Positions 1 to 8,200 of a stretch of 35,084 nt of DNA are shown piece by piece. The stretch spans positions 1 to 35,084 of the forward strand of contig CALDSS010000189.1 in NCBI GenBank assembly GCA_937924495.1. The letters run 5' to 3'. Source of the stretch: an uncultured Saprospiraceae bacterium. GTDB lineage: Bacteria; Bacteroidota; Bacteroidia; Chitinophagales; Saprospiraceae. The notes below the pieces were generated by a model. That model made no database searches. It was not told where the DNA came from and saw only the letters and a program-made list of their open reading frames with translations. A program made the translations under genes and the position numbers. The number at the start of each line of letters is the position of its first letter. The first letter of the stretch is position 1.

Positions 1-72
1 GAAATAAAACTCTTAATTGATGAATATTCCAACTCAAAAAAAGAATTTCTTCCTAAAGAAACTCTAAAATAA
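1..72 (+). CDS. 3' end of an upstream gene (partial)
   Basis: Reading from base 1 there is an open frame of 23 codons ending in TAA at 70-72, with the peptide EIKLLIDEYSNSKKEFLPKE and a short tail. The composition (charged, no rare codon run) is compatible with a real C-terminus, and the next 465 bases hold no gene. It is too short to name. It could also be a chance open frame; the preceding sequence would decide. Confidence 0.4.
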   Translation, partial: EIKLLIDEYSNSKKEFLPKETLK

Positions 73-156
73 ATATGGATAGGTTTATTAAACTTCGCCT
101 TAAATTAAAGACGCTATTTTAATAGATTATGCGAATCAGGAGTTGAATTTTAATAG

Positions 157-236
157 CACCTTGCTTCAGCAAGGTGATTAATTGAATAAATAGGTGGCTT
201 TAGCCGAAAATAAAACGAATGTTTGGCTAAAGCCAC
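157..236. repeat. REP-like double palindrome
   Basis: Two perfect hairpins lie 17 nt apart. CACCTTGCT (157-165) pairs with AGCAAGGTG (168-176) over a 2-nt loop. GTGGCTTTAGCC (194-205) pairs with GGCTAAAGCCAC (225-236) over a 19-nt loop. No T-run follows either, so they are poor terminators. Paired GC-rich hairpins in AT-rich intergenic DNA are the form of REP elements mobilised by RAYT/IS200-like transposases; that assignment is inference, since only this copy is in the window. Confidence 0.55.
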
Positions 237-513
237 TCATTGCTACCATTTTTGCACCAAGCTAAAGGGTGGCGCTATGAATTTGATATTTGTACCCTTG
301 TAAGGTGATAAAAACTATTTCTCAACCCCTGATTGGCATAGATTGTTATCCGGAGTTACTCCAAAATCAAGTTTACTAAACTTCGACTTTTCTCCTGTAC
401 ATTGAAAGGGAAATTTTTCGGTCATAGCCACAGTATTCTAATATGTTAGCAATTGATTTGACAACTTTATTCTATCCTAAACAAAAAATACATTCTATCA
501 AAAATATAATCCC

Positions 514-521
514 TAACTTTG
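514..521 (+). promoter_or_regulatory. Candidate -7 box (TAACTTTG)
   Basis: TAACTTTG fits the Bacteroidota -7 consensus TAnnTTTG and lies 16 nt before the ATG at 538. I see no clear TTTG at the -33 position, so this is a half match. Confidence 0.4.
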
Positions 522-537
522 AAAAAATTCTACATTT

Positions 538-1248
538 ATGAAAAATATATTTACACTTTTATTAACCATTTTCTCATTTTCATTAATCGCACAAAGTCTT
601 ACTCTAAGTCAAGACACCGTTTATTTAAAGTTTGATGAAAAAATTGACTACGGTGATTTTTTCATAACGAACAATTCATCAAGTGAAATTGGCATTGATT
701 GCACTATCAAACCACAATGTTACCATTCTGATGATGATACAATGATTGCTATTTGCTTTGGTGCTTTATGTTTTTCGCCCGTCAATATGGAGACTACATT
801 CGGAGAATTGACCCAAGATGCACTCATAACGATTCCAGCTGGAGGGGTTGACAATACCTTCAAATTTGAACCTTTTTCAAATAATGCATTCGGTTCTAAC
901 TGGGAGGTGACTTTCTTTGATAGAAACAACCCAGATAATAAAGCAACATTGATTGTTTTCTTTTCTAATTGCCAATTATCAAATACAGAGGAGGCATTCG
1001 AAAAACTTGGATTTACCATGTTTCCAAACCCAGTTCAAAATCAATTGAATTTGGATTTTGTCTCTACCAATTCTGAAAAAAGACTGACGATTTACAATTT
1101 GATTGGACAGCTTATCAAGCAAGAAAACATCGGTTCAGGCCACTCTAATTTCTCAACTGATGTTTCCAACCTTTCAAATGGCAACTACTTTATTGAAATT
1201 GCTGATGATGCGGGGTTGAAATATGTCCAGAAATTTTCTAAAATTTAG
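538..1248 (+). CDS. Secreted protein with T9SS type A sorting domain
   Basis: This 236-residue protein begins with a Sec signal peptide (MKNIFTLLLTIFSFSLIAQS, cleavage near residue 19-20). The middle (about 20-155) is a beta-rich domain with several cysteines and no family I recognise; the style (TNNSSSEIGIDCTI) suggests an immunoglobulin-like fold. Residues from about 158 are a type IX secretion C-terminal domain: FPNPVQNQLNL, IYNLIGQLI and a terminal GNYFIEI...VQKFSKI. Family knowledge says such proteins cross the outer membrane through the Por/Spr machinery and are anchored to the surface or released. The ATG at 538 begins the signal peptide and sits behind a TAACTTTG box. It is transcribed alone and ends at a strong terminator shared with lpdA. 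The cargo function is unknown. Confidence 0.85.
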   Translation: MKNIFTLLLTIFSFSLIAQSLTLSQDTVYLKFDEKIDYGDFFITNNSSSEIGIDCTIKPQCYHSDDDTMIAICFGALCFSPVNMETTFGELTQDALITIPAGGVDNTFKFEPFSNNAFGSNWEVTFFDRNNPDNKATLIVFFSNCQLSNTEEAFEKLGFTMFPNPVQNQLNLDFVSTNSEKRLTIYNLIGQLIKQENIGSGHSNFSTDVSNLSNGNYFIEIADDAGLKYVQKFSKI

Positions 1249-1271
1249 TTGAGAATAGCTTAAAATATACC

Positions 1272-1309
1272 AAAAAAGGGGTTGCAATTTGATTTGCAAC
1301 CCCTTTTTT
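1272..1309. terminator. Bidirectional terminator
   Basis: A perfect 16-bp stem (AAAAAAGGGGTTGCAA pairing with TTGCAACCCCTTTTTT) with a 6-nt loop lies between two convergent genes. The flanking A- and T-runs let it work as an intrinsic terminator on both strands. Confidence 0.9.
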
Positions 1310-1323
1310 TGATGAGATAAAAG

Positions 1324-2721
1324 TTATAAATGAATTACTTCTCCGTAAGCTGCTGCTGTAGCTTCCATAATCGCTTCACTTATTGTGGGATGAGGATGAA
1401 CGGATTTTAAAATCTCATGGCCTGTGGTTTCTAATTTTCGAGCGACAACCACCTCTGCTATCATTTCGGTCACATTATAACCAATCATGTGAGCGCCTAA
1501 CCATTCTCCATATTTGGCATCGAAAATAACCTTTACAAATCCTTCAGGTGCACCAGCCGCTTTTGCTTTTCCACTTGCCGTGAAAGGGAATTTTCCAACC
1601 TTAACTTCATACCCAGCTTCCTTTGCGGCTGCCTCTGTGTATCCAACAGAAGCAATTTCTGGACTACAGTAAGTGCATCCAGGAATATTATTATAATCTA
1701 TTGGCTCAACATGGTGTCCAGCAATTTTTTCTACACACAATATACCTTCCGCAGTAGCTACGTGAGCCAATGCCTGACCAGGAGTTACATCACCGATTGC
1801 AAAAACGCCCGCAACATTCGTTTGATAAAATTCATTGACTTGAATCAATCCTCGGTCCGTTTTTATTCCTAAAGTTTCCAAACCGATATTTTCAGTATTG
1901 GGCGTTACTCCGGTTGCGGAAAGCACCACATCACAGTCAATGACCTGCTCTTTACCATCCTTTCTACTCTTTACGGTCACTTTACAACCTTTACCTTTTG
2001 TATCAACTTTTTCTACAGAAGAATTAGCCAGAATATTCATTCCTTTTTTCTTATAGATTTTAGTCAACTCTTTGGAAACGTCTTTATCCTCTCGCGGCAC
2101 CAGACCTTGTTCCATATATTCCACTACGGTAACTTCAGTTCCAAGTGAATTATAAAAATAAGCAAACTCTACCCCAATGGCACCAGCCCCTACTACCACC
2201 ATTTTCTTAGGCTGTTTTGGCAATACCATCGCTTCACGATATCCAATTATCTTTTTTCCATCAATAGGAAGATTTGGTAATTGCTTTGCTCTTCCTCCAG
2301 TTGCAATGATAATATTGGTGGCAGAATATTCTGTTTTTTTGCCTTTATCATCAGTCACTTCTACCTTTTTGCCTCGTAGCAATTTCCCAGTTCCCATCAC
2401 CACATCAATTTTATTTTTTCGCATAAGAAATTGAACGCCTTTACTCATTCCTCCAGCTACATCACGGCTTCTATTAATAATTGCCCCAAAATCAGCTGTT
2501 GCCTTGCTGATTTTAATTCCATAATCAGCTGCATGTTGAGTGTATTCAAAAACTTGAGCAGACTTCAACAAAGCTTTGGTAGGAATACACCCCCAGTTTA
2601 AGCAAATACCCCCTAAGGATTCTTTTTCAATTATGGCTACTTTCATACCCAACTGAGATGCTCTAATGGCCGACGGATATCCTCCTGGGCCGCTTCCGAT
2701 AACTATTAAATCGTAATTCAT
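1324..2721 (-). CDS. lpdA: Dihydrolipoyl dehydrogenase
   Basis: This is the FAD-dependent E3 subunit that reoxidises dihydrolipoamide with NAD+ in the pyruvate, 2-oxoglutarate and branched-chain 2-oxoacid dehydrogenase complexes and the glycine cleavage system. The 465-residue length is normal. Visible landmarks are the N-terminal FAD motif GSGPGG (9-14), the redox disulfide CLNWGC (C40, C45), the NAD-binding GAGAIG loop, the second FAD motif ending AIGD, and the C-terminal catalytic pair H444...E449 in HPHPTISE. All key residues are present. The ATG at 2721 gives MNYDLIVIG, the usual start. No other subunit of these complexes is adjacent. A good Bacteroidota promoter precedes it and a symmetrical terminator follows. 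Confidence 0.97.
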   Translation of the reverse strand: MNYDLIVIGSGPGGYPSAIRASQLGMKVAIIEKESLGGICLNWGCIPTKALLKSAQVFEYTQHAADYGIKISKATADFGAIINRSRDVAGGMSKGVQFLMRKNKIDVVMGTGKLLRGKKVEVTDDKGKKTEYSATNIIIATGGRAKQLPNLPIDGKKIIGYREAMVLPKQPKKMVVVGAGAIGVEFAYFYNSLGTEVTVVEYMEQGLVPREDKDVSKELTKIYKKKGMNILANSSVEKVDTKGKGCKVTVKSRKDGKEQVIDCDVVLSATGVTPNTENIGLETLGIKTDRGLIQVNEFYQTNVAGVFAIGDVTPGQALAHVATAEGILCVEKIAGHHVEPIDYNNIPGCTYCSPEIASVGYTEAAAKEAGYEVKVGKFPFTASGKAKAAGAPEGFVKVIFDAKYGEWLGAHMIGYNVTEMIAEVVVARKLETTGHEILKSVHPHPTISEAIMEATAAAYGEVIHL

Positions 2722-2755
2722 TCTATCTTATTTTTGCATTTGTAGAAAAACGGCG

Positions 2756-2788
2756 CAAAGATAGAATTGTTGAGGAGAATCTATCAAA
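2756..2788 (-). promoter_or_regulatory. lpdA promoter (TTTG-N21-TATCTTTG)
   Basis: On the minus strand TTTG (2785-2788) is followed after 21 nt by TATCTTTG (2756-2763), matching the Bacteroidota -33/-7 consensus. The predicted start of transcription is near 2749, leaving a leader of about 27 nt before the lpdA ATG. Confidence 0.7.
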
Positions 2789-2807
2789 CGATTATTTAAA
2801 GAATAAA

Positions 2808-2815
2808 TATATTTG
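2808..2815 (+). promoter_or_regulatory. Candidate -7 box (TATATTTG)
   Basis: TATATTTG fits TAnnTTTG and lies 25 nt before the ATG at 2841. There is no clear -33 TTTG. It is back to back with the lpdA promoter in the divergent spacer. Confidence 0.4.
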
Positions 2816-2840
2816 CCCTGATTGATCAAACATATTTATT

Positions 2841-4073
2841 ATGAGAAAAATGGGGGCATTTATTTTTTTAGTTTTCACCTGCTTTTTAGCAAATGCACAA
2901 TGGAAAAAAGTAAAGTTTATTGACAAGCCTTTAACCACCATCTCTGCCACTCCTGAGGTCTCAACTATTTTTGTTGGAACCAGTACTGCTGAGATTGGAA
3001 GAAGTATTGATGGCGGTATTCGTTTTGAATTTAGGAAACTGGAATCAGAAGGCTACATCGAGGATTTTTTATTTGAAAATGAAAAGATTGGTTATGCTGC
3101 GGGTGGTTGTATGGTTGATACAATTGCTTGCGCTGCAAATACCATTTTCAAAACCACAGATGCAGGCACTACTTGGGATTACATCCACAAATCCGAGGGC
3201 ATTGGTAAGATAATTCATCTTCAAAAAACAGAGGATGGGAGACTTTTCGGCCTAAGTGAATTTGAAGGAATCTACTTTTCAGATGATGATAAAACGTTTC
3301 AAAAAGTAATTATTGATCCAACGCTAACAAAAGGTAGTTTCGTTAATTTTCAAATGTTTGAGAATGGAATTGGCTACATTTCCCATAATTTCAAGACTCG
3401 GAAAAGGCTATACAAAACACAAGACAATGGTGAAACTTGGTTTAATATTTTTGAATCAGAATTGCCAAATTTTACTGCCGAGTTCCATTTTGCAAATCCA
3501 GATTTAGGGTTTTTAAAAATGGCAAAAGGTGCATTTTTTAAAACCGAAGATGGTGGCTCGACTTGGACTCAAAATCAAGTGACGTCAGAGCTTCAGACTA
3601 TTAATCAAATAGAATTCTTAAGCGACCTCAAAGGATATTTCATTTCAAGAAATGGAGGAAGCCTCCGTGGAAATTTATTCAGAACTGAAGACGGAGGCTT
3701 GAGTTGGAATCAAGAACTTGGAATGGAAAAAACCTTTTGGTCTGACCTTCATTTAATCGACGAAAACCAAGCATTAGCCATCGTGGACAACAATAAAATT
3801 CTAAAGAGATTTTCTACTGAAACACTCGATAATAATACCATAAAAGCCTACCCGAACCCATTCAAAGAAGACTTGACTATTAGAATGGAATATTATTATA
3901 AAAATTACGTGCTCGAAATTTACGACTCTTTTTCAAGATTAGTGGCAAAGGAAAGGATGATTGATTTTGAGAATGTCTTGGATGGTAGTTTTTTCAAAAA
4001 CGGATATTACTATATGCGAATTTTGAAGGATGATTTAGAAATCGTTCATAGCCAAGGGTTTGTAAAAATGTAA
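2841..4073 (+). CDS. Secreted Asp-box (BNR-like) propeller protein with T9SS sorting domain
   Basis: This 410-residue secreted protein has a signal peptide (FLVFTCFLANAQ, cleavage near residue 19). The body contains at least four Asp-box motifs of the S/T-x-D-x-G-x-T/S-W type: KTTDAGTTW, KTQDNGETW, KTEDGGSTW and RTEDGGLSW, with a degenerate one at RSIDGGIRF. These mark blades of a beta-propeller as in YCF48/BNR-repeat and sialidase-like proteins; no sialidase active-site residues can be claimed. The C-terminus from about 335 (IKAYPNPFKEDLTI) is a T9SS type A sorting domain, so the protein should be exported and surface-attached. It stands alone, divergent from lpdA and convergent with the OmpA-like gene, from which a palindromic repeat separates it. 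The ligand is unknown. Confidence 0.85.
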   Translation: MRKMGAFIFLVFTCFLANAQWKKVKFIDKPLTTISATPEVSTIFVGTSTAEIGRSIDGGIRFEFRKLESEGYIEDFLFENEKIGYAAGGCMVDTIACAANTIFKTTDAGTTWDYIHKSEGIGKIIHLQKTEDGRLFGLSEFEGIYFSDDDKTFQKVIIDPTLTKGSFVNFQMFENGIGYISHNFKTRKRLYKTQDNGETWFNIFESELPNFTAEFHFANPDLGFLKMAKGAFFKTEDGGSTWTQNQVTSELQTINQIEFLSDLKGYFISRNGGSLRGNLFRTEDGGLSWNQELGMEKTFWSDLHLIDENQALAIVDNNKILKRFSTETLDNNTIKAYPNPFKEDLTIRMEYYYKNYVLEIYDSFSRLVAKERMIDFENVLDGSFFKNGYYYMRILKDDLEIVHSQGFVKM

Positions 4074-4078
4074 TCTTA

Positions 4079-4143
4079 GGATTTCGAGAGATCGAGAATT
4101 CGGGATTTCGAGAAAAATCATTTATTTCTCGAAATCCCAATCT
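4079..4143. repeat. Dispersed palindromic repeat, copy 1
   Basis: A perfect 14-bp stem, GGGATTTCGAGAAA (4102-4115) with TTTCTCGAAATCCC (4125-4138), has a 9-nt loop and is preceded by related gatttcgagagatcgag sequence. It fills the gap between two convergent genes. A second, rearranged copy with the same TTTCGAGA / TCTCGAAA words lies at 26708-26785, also at a convergent junction. It may act as terminator or transcript end-protector. Confidence 0.65.
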
Positions 4144-4158
4144 CCCGTAATCTTAAAG

Positions 4159-6024
4159 TTACTTTCTTTGCCCGTTCGTAAAATTCACTAACCGAGCCGT
4201 TGGATATTTGTCGATAACCGCATTATTCATAAAATAAACGGCAATTCTATCATTATTGAAATTTCCCAAAAGGTAAGAAAAAGAACCATCAGGTCTTTTT
4301 TCAATTGTCACAGAACCAAAATCAGAGAAAATCGGATGCTCTGCTGTCAATTCAGTAAATGAGTTTATTGCTTCCACCATAATTCCATTATAGTCTTGAG
4401 CTAATAGAAAATGCTCATACTTAAAATTGGAATTATTAGAAGGAATATTCGCTTCTTCAACAATTTGAGTTTCTCCATAAGTTGCTCCTCCTACTTGAGT
4501 TTGTCCAGTTGATTGAATTCCAGTCGAACCTTTTGAAGTCATTTCAACTTCCTCGTATGCATAAGCTGGCTCAGATTCAATTAAATCTGCTTCATCAAGC
4601 ATTGTTATCACTTTCTCAATTTTCTCAGATTCTGTAACTTGAGGTTGAACGGGAGTAGTTACTACCTCTGTAGTTACTTGAGTTGAAGGTTGAGGTATAG
4701 TTTGATTTGCAACAACAGGAGCAGTTTCTATCGTTGTATTAATTTCACGCTCTGCTGGCTGCGTAGTCTTTTTATACGTATCAATTTTAGATACATCCAC
4801 TACTCTATCAATTGAAACGAGTCCACCTGTAGTTTCTTGAATAGCAGTACCGTCCTCTCCTATTTTCACTACACCACTTCCAAAGCTTCCGACATTATCC
4901 AAAAATTTCTCCTCAGCGACTATCATTCTCAGACTTTTCCAAGCCATTTTTTGCGGCTTAAATCCAATGATCTTTAACTCCGTTCTTCTGTTTTGTTGAT
5001 GTCTTCTTTCAGAGCACTTCACCCCATTCTTACATCTATTCACAAGCTGCGTTTCTCCATAACCTTTTGATTTAATCCTTTCAGTTGAAATTCCACCAAC
5101 ACTTGTGATATATGAAACTGCAGCTGATGCTCTTTTATCGGAAAGATCCAAATTATATTTATCACCTCCTCTTGAATCCGTATGCGATCCCAATTCGACA
5201 ATAATATCAGGGTTGTCATTCATCAAGACAACTACCTTATCTAACTCTTCAGCCGCTTCGGGTCTAATGTCCCATTTATCCAAATCGTAGTAAATGTTGT
5301 CCACTGCGATTTTGGTATTCAAATCTGCTCTATCCATTTCAATATTGGCAAGCAGCGTTCCCATTTCAAAACCATGGGTCAACACATCTGTAACCCCTGG
5401 TCCAGCCTGTTTTACACCATCAATACAAACAATACATCCATTGATATTCACATAAGCCTCAATCCTTTTGGCCAAATACCCTTCCTTTCTCACCATGATT
5501 GTATAGTGATTTCCTTGCTCAAAGGTGTAGCTGAAAGCAGGGTCAGGATGGTTTTCTAAAACCAACTCTTCCTTATCTGTGGTGTTATTATAAATTTCAA
5601 TTAAAGAGCCTTGAATCGCATCTACCTGTTGGTCTGGATTAGTTCTTTTCTCGGCAAGAGTCGCCTCAAAGAGATACCCAGGTTTCCGCTGCATCTCTAA
5701 TTTAGTATAAACCTTCTGGCCTGGCTTTTCTACAACTGTAGAAATTTCAGTTTCGATGGTTTTAAAAATGTCTTTTTCACCTCGAATCAGATAAGTCTCC
5801 CCAGCAGGAAGTGTCAAAACAAATTTGCCAGTCGCATCCGAAAAAATGTCCGTGGCTACAAGAGATCTTATGGGGAGTTTTAAAGCAGTGATTTTGACTT
5901 CTCTCAAAAACCCTCGATTGTGCTCTTCGTAGGCATAACCTTCAACAACCACTTGTTGAGCAAAACCGATATTTAAAAACCCAAAGATTAAAATAACGAT
6001 AAATGTTGAAACAGTAAATTTCAT
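4159..6024 (-). CDS. OmpA-family outer-membrane protein with C-terminal SPOR-like region
   Basis: The protein is 621 residues from the ATG at 6024 (MKFTVSTFIVILIFGFLN, a clear signal peptide); the ORF track extends 7 codons to a TTG. After the signal come two beta-sandwich/carboxypeptidase-regulatory-like segments (about 25-220). Then comes a peptidoglycan-binding OmpA C domain (about 240-355) with YYDLDKWDIRPEA, HTDSRGGDKYNLDLSDKRA and the NRRTEL end, keeping the Asp and Arg that hold diaminopimelate. A low-complexity Thr/Val/Gln linker (about 430-480) follows. The last 75 residues (from NFKYEHFLLAQD to YPTARLVNF) resemble the SPOR fold seen in many Bacteroidota proteins. It probably tethers the outer membrane to the cell wall. 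The gene is monocistronic; I found no clear promoter match upstream. Confidence 0.85.
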   Translation of the reverse strand: MKFTVSTFIVILIFGFLNIGFAQQVVVEGYAYEEHNRGFLREVKITALKLPIRSLVATDIFSDATGKFVLTLPAGETYLIRGEKDIFKTIETEISTVVEKPGQKVYTKLEMQRKPGYLFEATLAEKRTNPDQQVDAIQGSLIEIYNNTTDKEELVLENHPDPAFSYTFEQGNHYTIMVRKEGYLAKRIEAYVNINGCIVCIDGVKQAGPGVTDVLTHGFEMGTLLANIEMDRADLNTKIAVDNIYYDLDKWDIRPEAAEELDKVVVLMNDNPDIIVELGSHTDSRGGDKYNLDLSDKRASAAVSYITSVGGISTERIKSKGYGETQLVNRCKNGVKCSERRHQQNRRTELKIIGFKPQKMAWKSLRMIVAEEKFLDNVGSFGSGVVKIGEDGTAIQETTGGLVSIDRVVDVSKIDTYKKTTQPAEREINTTIETAPVVANQTIPQPSTQVTTEVVTTPVQPQVTESEKIEKVITMLDEADLIESEPAYAYEEVEMTSKGSTGIQSTGQTQVGGATYGETQIVEEANIPSNNSNFKYEHFLLAQDYNGIMVEAINSFTELTAEHPIFSDFGSVTIEKRPDGSFSYLLGNFNNDRIAVYFMNNAVIDKYPTARLVNFTNGQRK

Positions 6025-6213
6025 AGTTAGTGTAAGTTTGTTCAACTTGGTTAAAAAAAATTATTTTAGTGATGGTTAAAAAATAACTTGTCAACTTCTG
6101 CTGATTCTTTTTCCTTTCTCTGCGTTACAAAAAATGTCACTTTACTCGTAGAACTCCATTTTTGTGCCTTGATAAAGAAAAAAATAATCTACCCGAAAAC
6201 AACAACTTTTTAT

Positions 6214-6969
6214 TTACCCATCACTGAACATTTCTGACTTTAAGGGGGGATATTGCATTTCTAACGATTCTAATTTGTCAACAATTGTTTGTGCTACAAT
6301 CAAATCTCTATACCATCTCTCATCTACCGGTACAATTGTCCAAGGAATTTTAGACTTATTTAAAATGTAATTATAACATTTTCGGTATTTATCCCAGTGT
6401 TCTCGCTCTTCCCAGTCTCCGTCATTGTGCTTCCAGTGTTTTTCTGGGTCTTCTATCCTTTCTCGCAATTCAAGCACTTGTTGCTCTTTAGAAAGGTGCA
6501 AATAAAATTTCAAAACAAGGGTGTTATTGTCAAATTGCAATAAATCTTCAAAGGCATTGATGGCAGCCATTCGTTTTTTTACGTGCGCCTCAGTAATCCA
6601 ACCATGTACTCTTTGTATCAAAATATCTTCGTAATGAGAACGATTGAAAACCTGAATCATCCCTTTTCCTGGACATTGTTTATGAACGCGCCACAAAAAA
6701 TCATGAGCAAACTCTTCATCAGATGGCTTTTTAAAAGAATGCACTTTAATTCCATTGGCTGGAACCTCTGCGAATACTTTTTTGACAGCACCATCTTTAC
6801 CACTTGCATCCATACCCTGAAAGATGACCAAAAGGCTATGCTTCCCTTGCCCCATCATTAGGCGCTGCAATTCGCCAATTCTCTCCGCTAACTTTTTTGT
6901 TTTTGCCTGTGCTTTTTTCTTGGTAAGACCTTTGGGAGGACGAGTTGAAATGGTGGATAAATCTATCAT
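6214..6969 (-). CDS. PPK2-family polyphosphate:nucleotide phosphotransferase
   Basis: This cytoplasmic enzyme moves phosphate between inorganic polyphosphate and nucleoside mono- or diphosphates. The Walker A loop GMDASGKDG (about residues 52-60) and FNRSHYEDILI with its HGW follow-on are PPK2 signatures, and the ERIEDPEKHWKHNDGDW stretch is the lid region. From the ATG at 6969 it is 251 residues, a normal single-domain PPK2; the track start at 6993 is a TTG. The PPK2 class, and hence AMP or ADP preference, cannot be fixed by eye. It lies between the OmpA-like gene and the DUF58 gene on the same strand, 149 nt downstream of the latter, so it may be transcribed separately. Confidence 0.93.
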   Translation of the reverse strand: MIDLSTISTRPPKGLTKKKAQAKTKKLAERIGELQRLMMGQGKHSLLVIFQGMDASGKDGAVKKVFAEVPANGIKVHSFKKPSDEEFAHDFLWRVHKQCPGKGMIQVFNRSHYEDILIQRVHGWITEAHVKKRMAAINAFEDLLQFDNNTLVLKFYLHLSKEQQVLELRERIEDPEKHWKHNDGDWEEREHWDKYRKCYNYILNKSKIPWTIVPVDERWYRDLIVAQTIVDKLESLEMQYPPLKSEMFSDG

Positions 6970-7118
6970 CGAGCAGTTTGTGTTAATAATCAACAGAGCA
7001 AATTTCGTAACTCTTTCGGAAAGGTAAAAGAATTTTAAAATTTATTAACTTTTTTAAAAGGTTGAGATTCAGATGATTGGATGGATTTAATTCAAAAATT
7101 TTCTATTTCAAAAAAAAC

Positions 7119-8048
7119 CTACCGATTCATCTTCCCCCTTTTTACCAAATACGACTGCAAAATCGGACGATACCCCGCATTGATATCAGCTTCTACAAAA
7201 TCGATTCTATATTGAAGGCATTTCATTTTGAGCTGGTCGGTAAACTTTTTCACTTGTTCCACATAATAGTCCTTCACCTGATTGGATTGTAATTTGACTT
7301 CCTCCCCAGATTCCATATCAACGAAAATATAAGGACGGTTTTCAAACTCAAATTCCAACTCTTTGGACTTATCGGTTACATGAAAAAGAACTACCTCGTG
7401 CTTGTTATGCTTTAAATGTTGTAGCGCAGAAAAAATCGCCTCATTATCTCCTCCATGTTCAAACATATCACTAAAAATCATGACCATTGAACGTTTATGA
7501 ATACTATCCGCAATTTGGTGGAGCGCATCCGCAGCAGAAGTCGTTTTGTTCTTTTCTGGATTGTTTATCAATTTATCCAAATAGGTCAACAACAACCGAT
7601 AATGAGATGTGCTCGATTTAGCTTTGGTGTGCTGTCTTACCTCACTATCAAAAATAGAAATGCCGAAGGCATCACGTTGTTTTTTCAACAAATTCATCAA
7701 AGCCGCTGCCGCTAACGAACTGAATTGCAGCTTGTTAGGAATTCCGCTTTTATTCAATTGTCCTTCTGGAAAATACATGGAAGAAGAAGCATCAATCACA
7801 ATCTGACATCTCAAATTCGTTTCTTCTTCGAATTTTTTGACAAACATTTTATCCGACCGAGCATATACTTTCCAGTCAATATCCTTGGTGCTTTCCCCTT
7901 GATTGTATAATCTATGCTCCGCAAATTCCACCGAAAAACCATGAAAAGGACTTTTGTGCAAACCAATAATAAATCCCTCAACCACTTGCTTGGCGAGCAA
8001 TTCCAAATTCCCTAAATCACGTACATCAAAATTATCAAGTAATCTCAT
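7119..8048 (-). CDS. DUF58 / vWA-like domain protein
   Basis: The N-terminal RLYNQGESTKDIDWKVYARSDKMFVKKFEEE region (about 46-76) is the DUF58 signature. It leads into a von Willebrand A-like domain with an intact MIDAS start DASSS (86-90), expected to bind a divalent metal. The 309 residues contain no membrane segment, as is usual for the cytosolic DUF58 class. In most Bacteroidota this gene follows a MoxR-type AAA+ ATPase and precedes membrane vWA/BatABCD proteins; none of those is in this window, so the gene is an orphan here. The role is likely chaperone-like assembly or envelope-stress related, by family analogy only. The ATG at 8048 gives the standard MRLLDNFDVRDL start. Confidence 0.88.
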   Translation of the reverse strand: MRLLDNFDVRDLGNLELLAKQVVEGFIIGLHKSPFHGFSVEFAEHRLYNQGESTKDIDWKVYARSDKMFVKKFEEETNLRCQIVIDASSSMYFPEGQLNKSGIPNKLQFSSLAAAALMNLLKKQRDAFGISIFDSEVRQHTKAKSSTSHYRLLLTYLDKLINNPEKNKTTSAADALHQIADSIHKRSMVMIFSDMFEHGGDNEAIFSALQHLKHNKHEVVLFHVTDKSKELEFEFENRPYIFVDMESGEEVKLQSNQVKDYYVEQVKKFTDQLKMKCLQYRIDFVEADINAGYRPILQSYLVKRGKMNR

Positions 8049-8142
8049 ATCGAAAATGAATAAATTATGGAATGACGAATGAAAAAATCAAATCATTGAT
8101 TACCAAAACGCAAATTAAGGATATCTGTTGCGAAAACAGAAA

Positions 8143-8170
8143 GCCCTTGCTTTATTCCTAAAGCAAGGGC
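8143..8170 (-). terminator. Terminator downstream of trxA
   Basis: A perfect 12-bp stem GCCCTTGCTTTA / TAAAGCAAGGGC with a 4-nt loop is followed on the minus strand by TTTCTGTTTTCG. It ends trxA transcription before the DUF58 gene, so those two genes are not one operon. Confidence 0.8.
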
Positions 8171-8200
8171 AATTCCAAATTTCTTAATTGCTATTCTTTC

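Larger units (their letters stand above)
73..537. other. 465-nt gene-free region with REP-like hairpins
   Basis: No convincing reading frame lies between the partial gene at the left edge and the T9SS protein at 538. The stretch holds two perfect hairpins (listed separately). It also has a loose direct repeat: ttattaaacttcgcc near 86 resembles tttactaaacttcgac near 371. The last 25 bases carry a promoter-like TAACTTTG. The rest looks like decayed repeat or mobile-element sequence. Confidence 0.5.
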
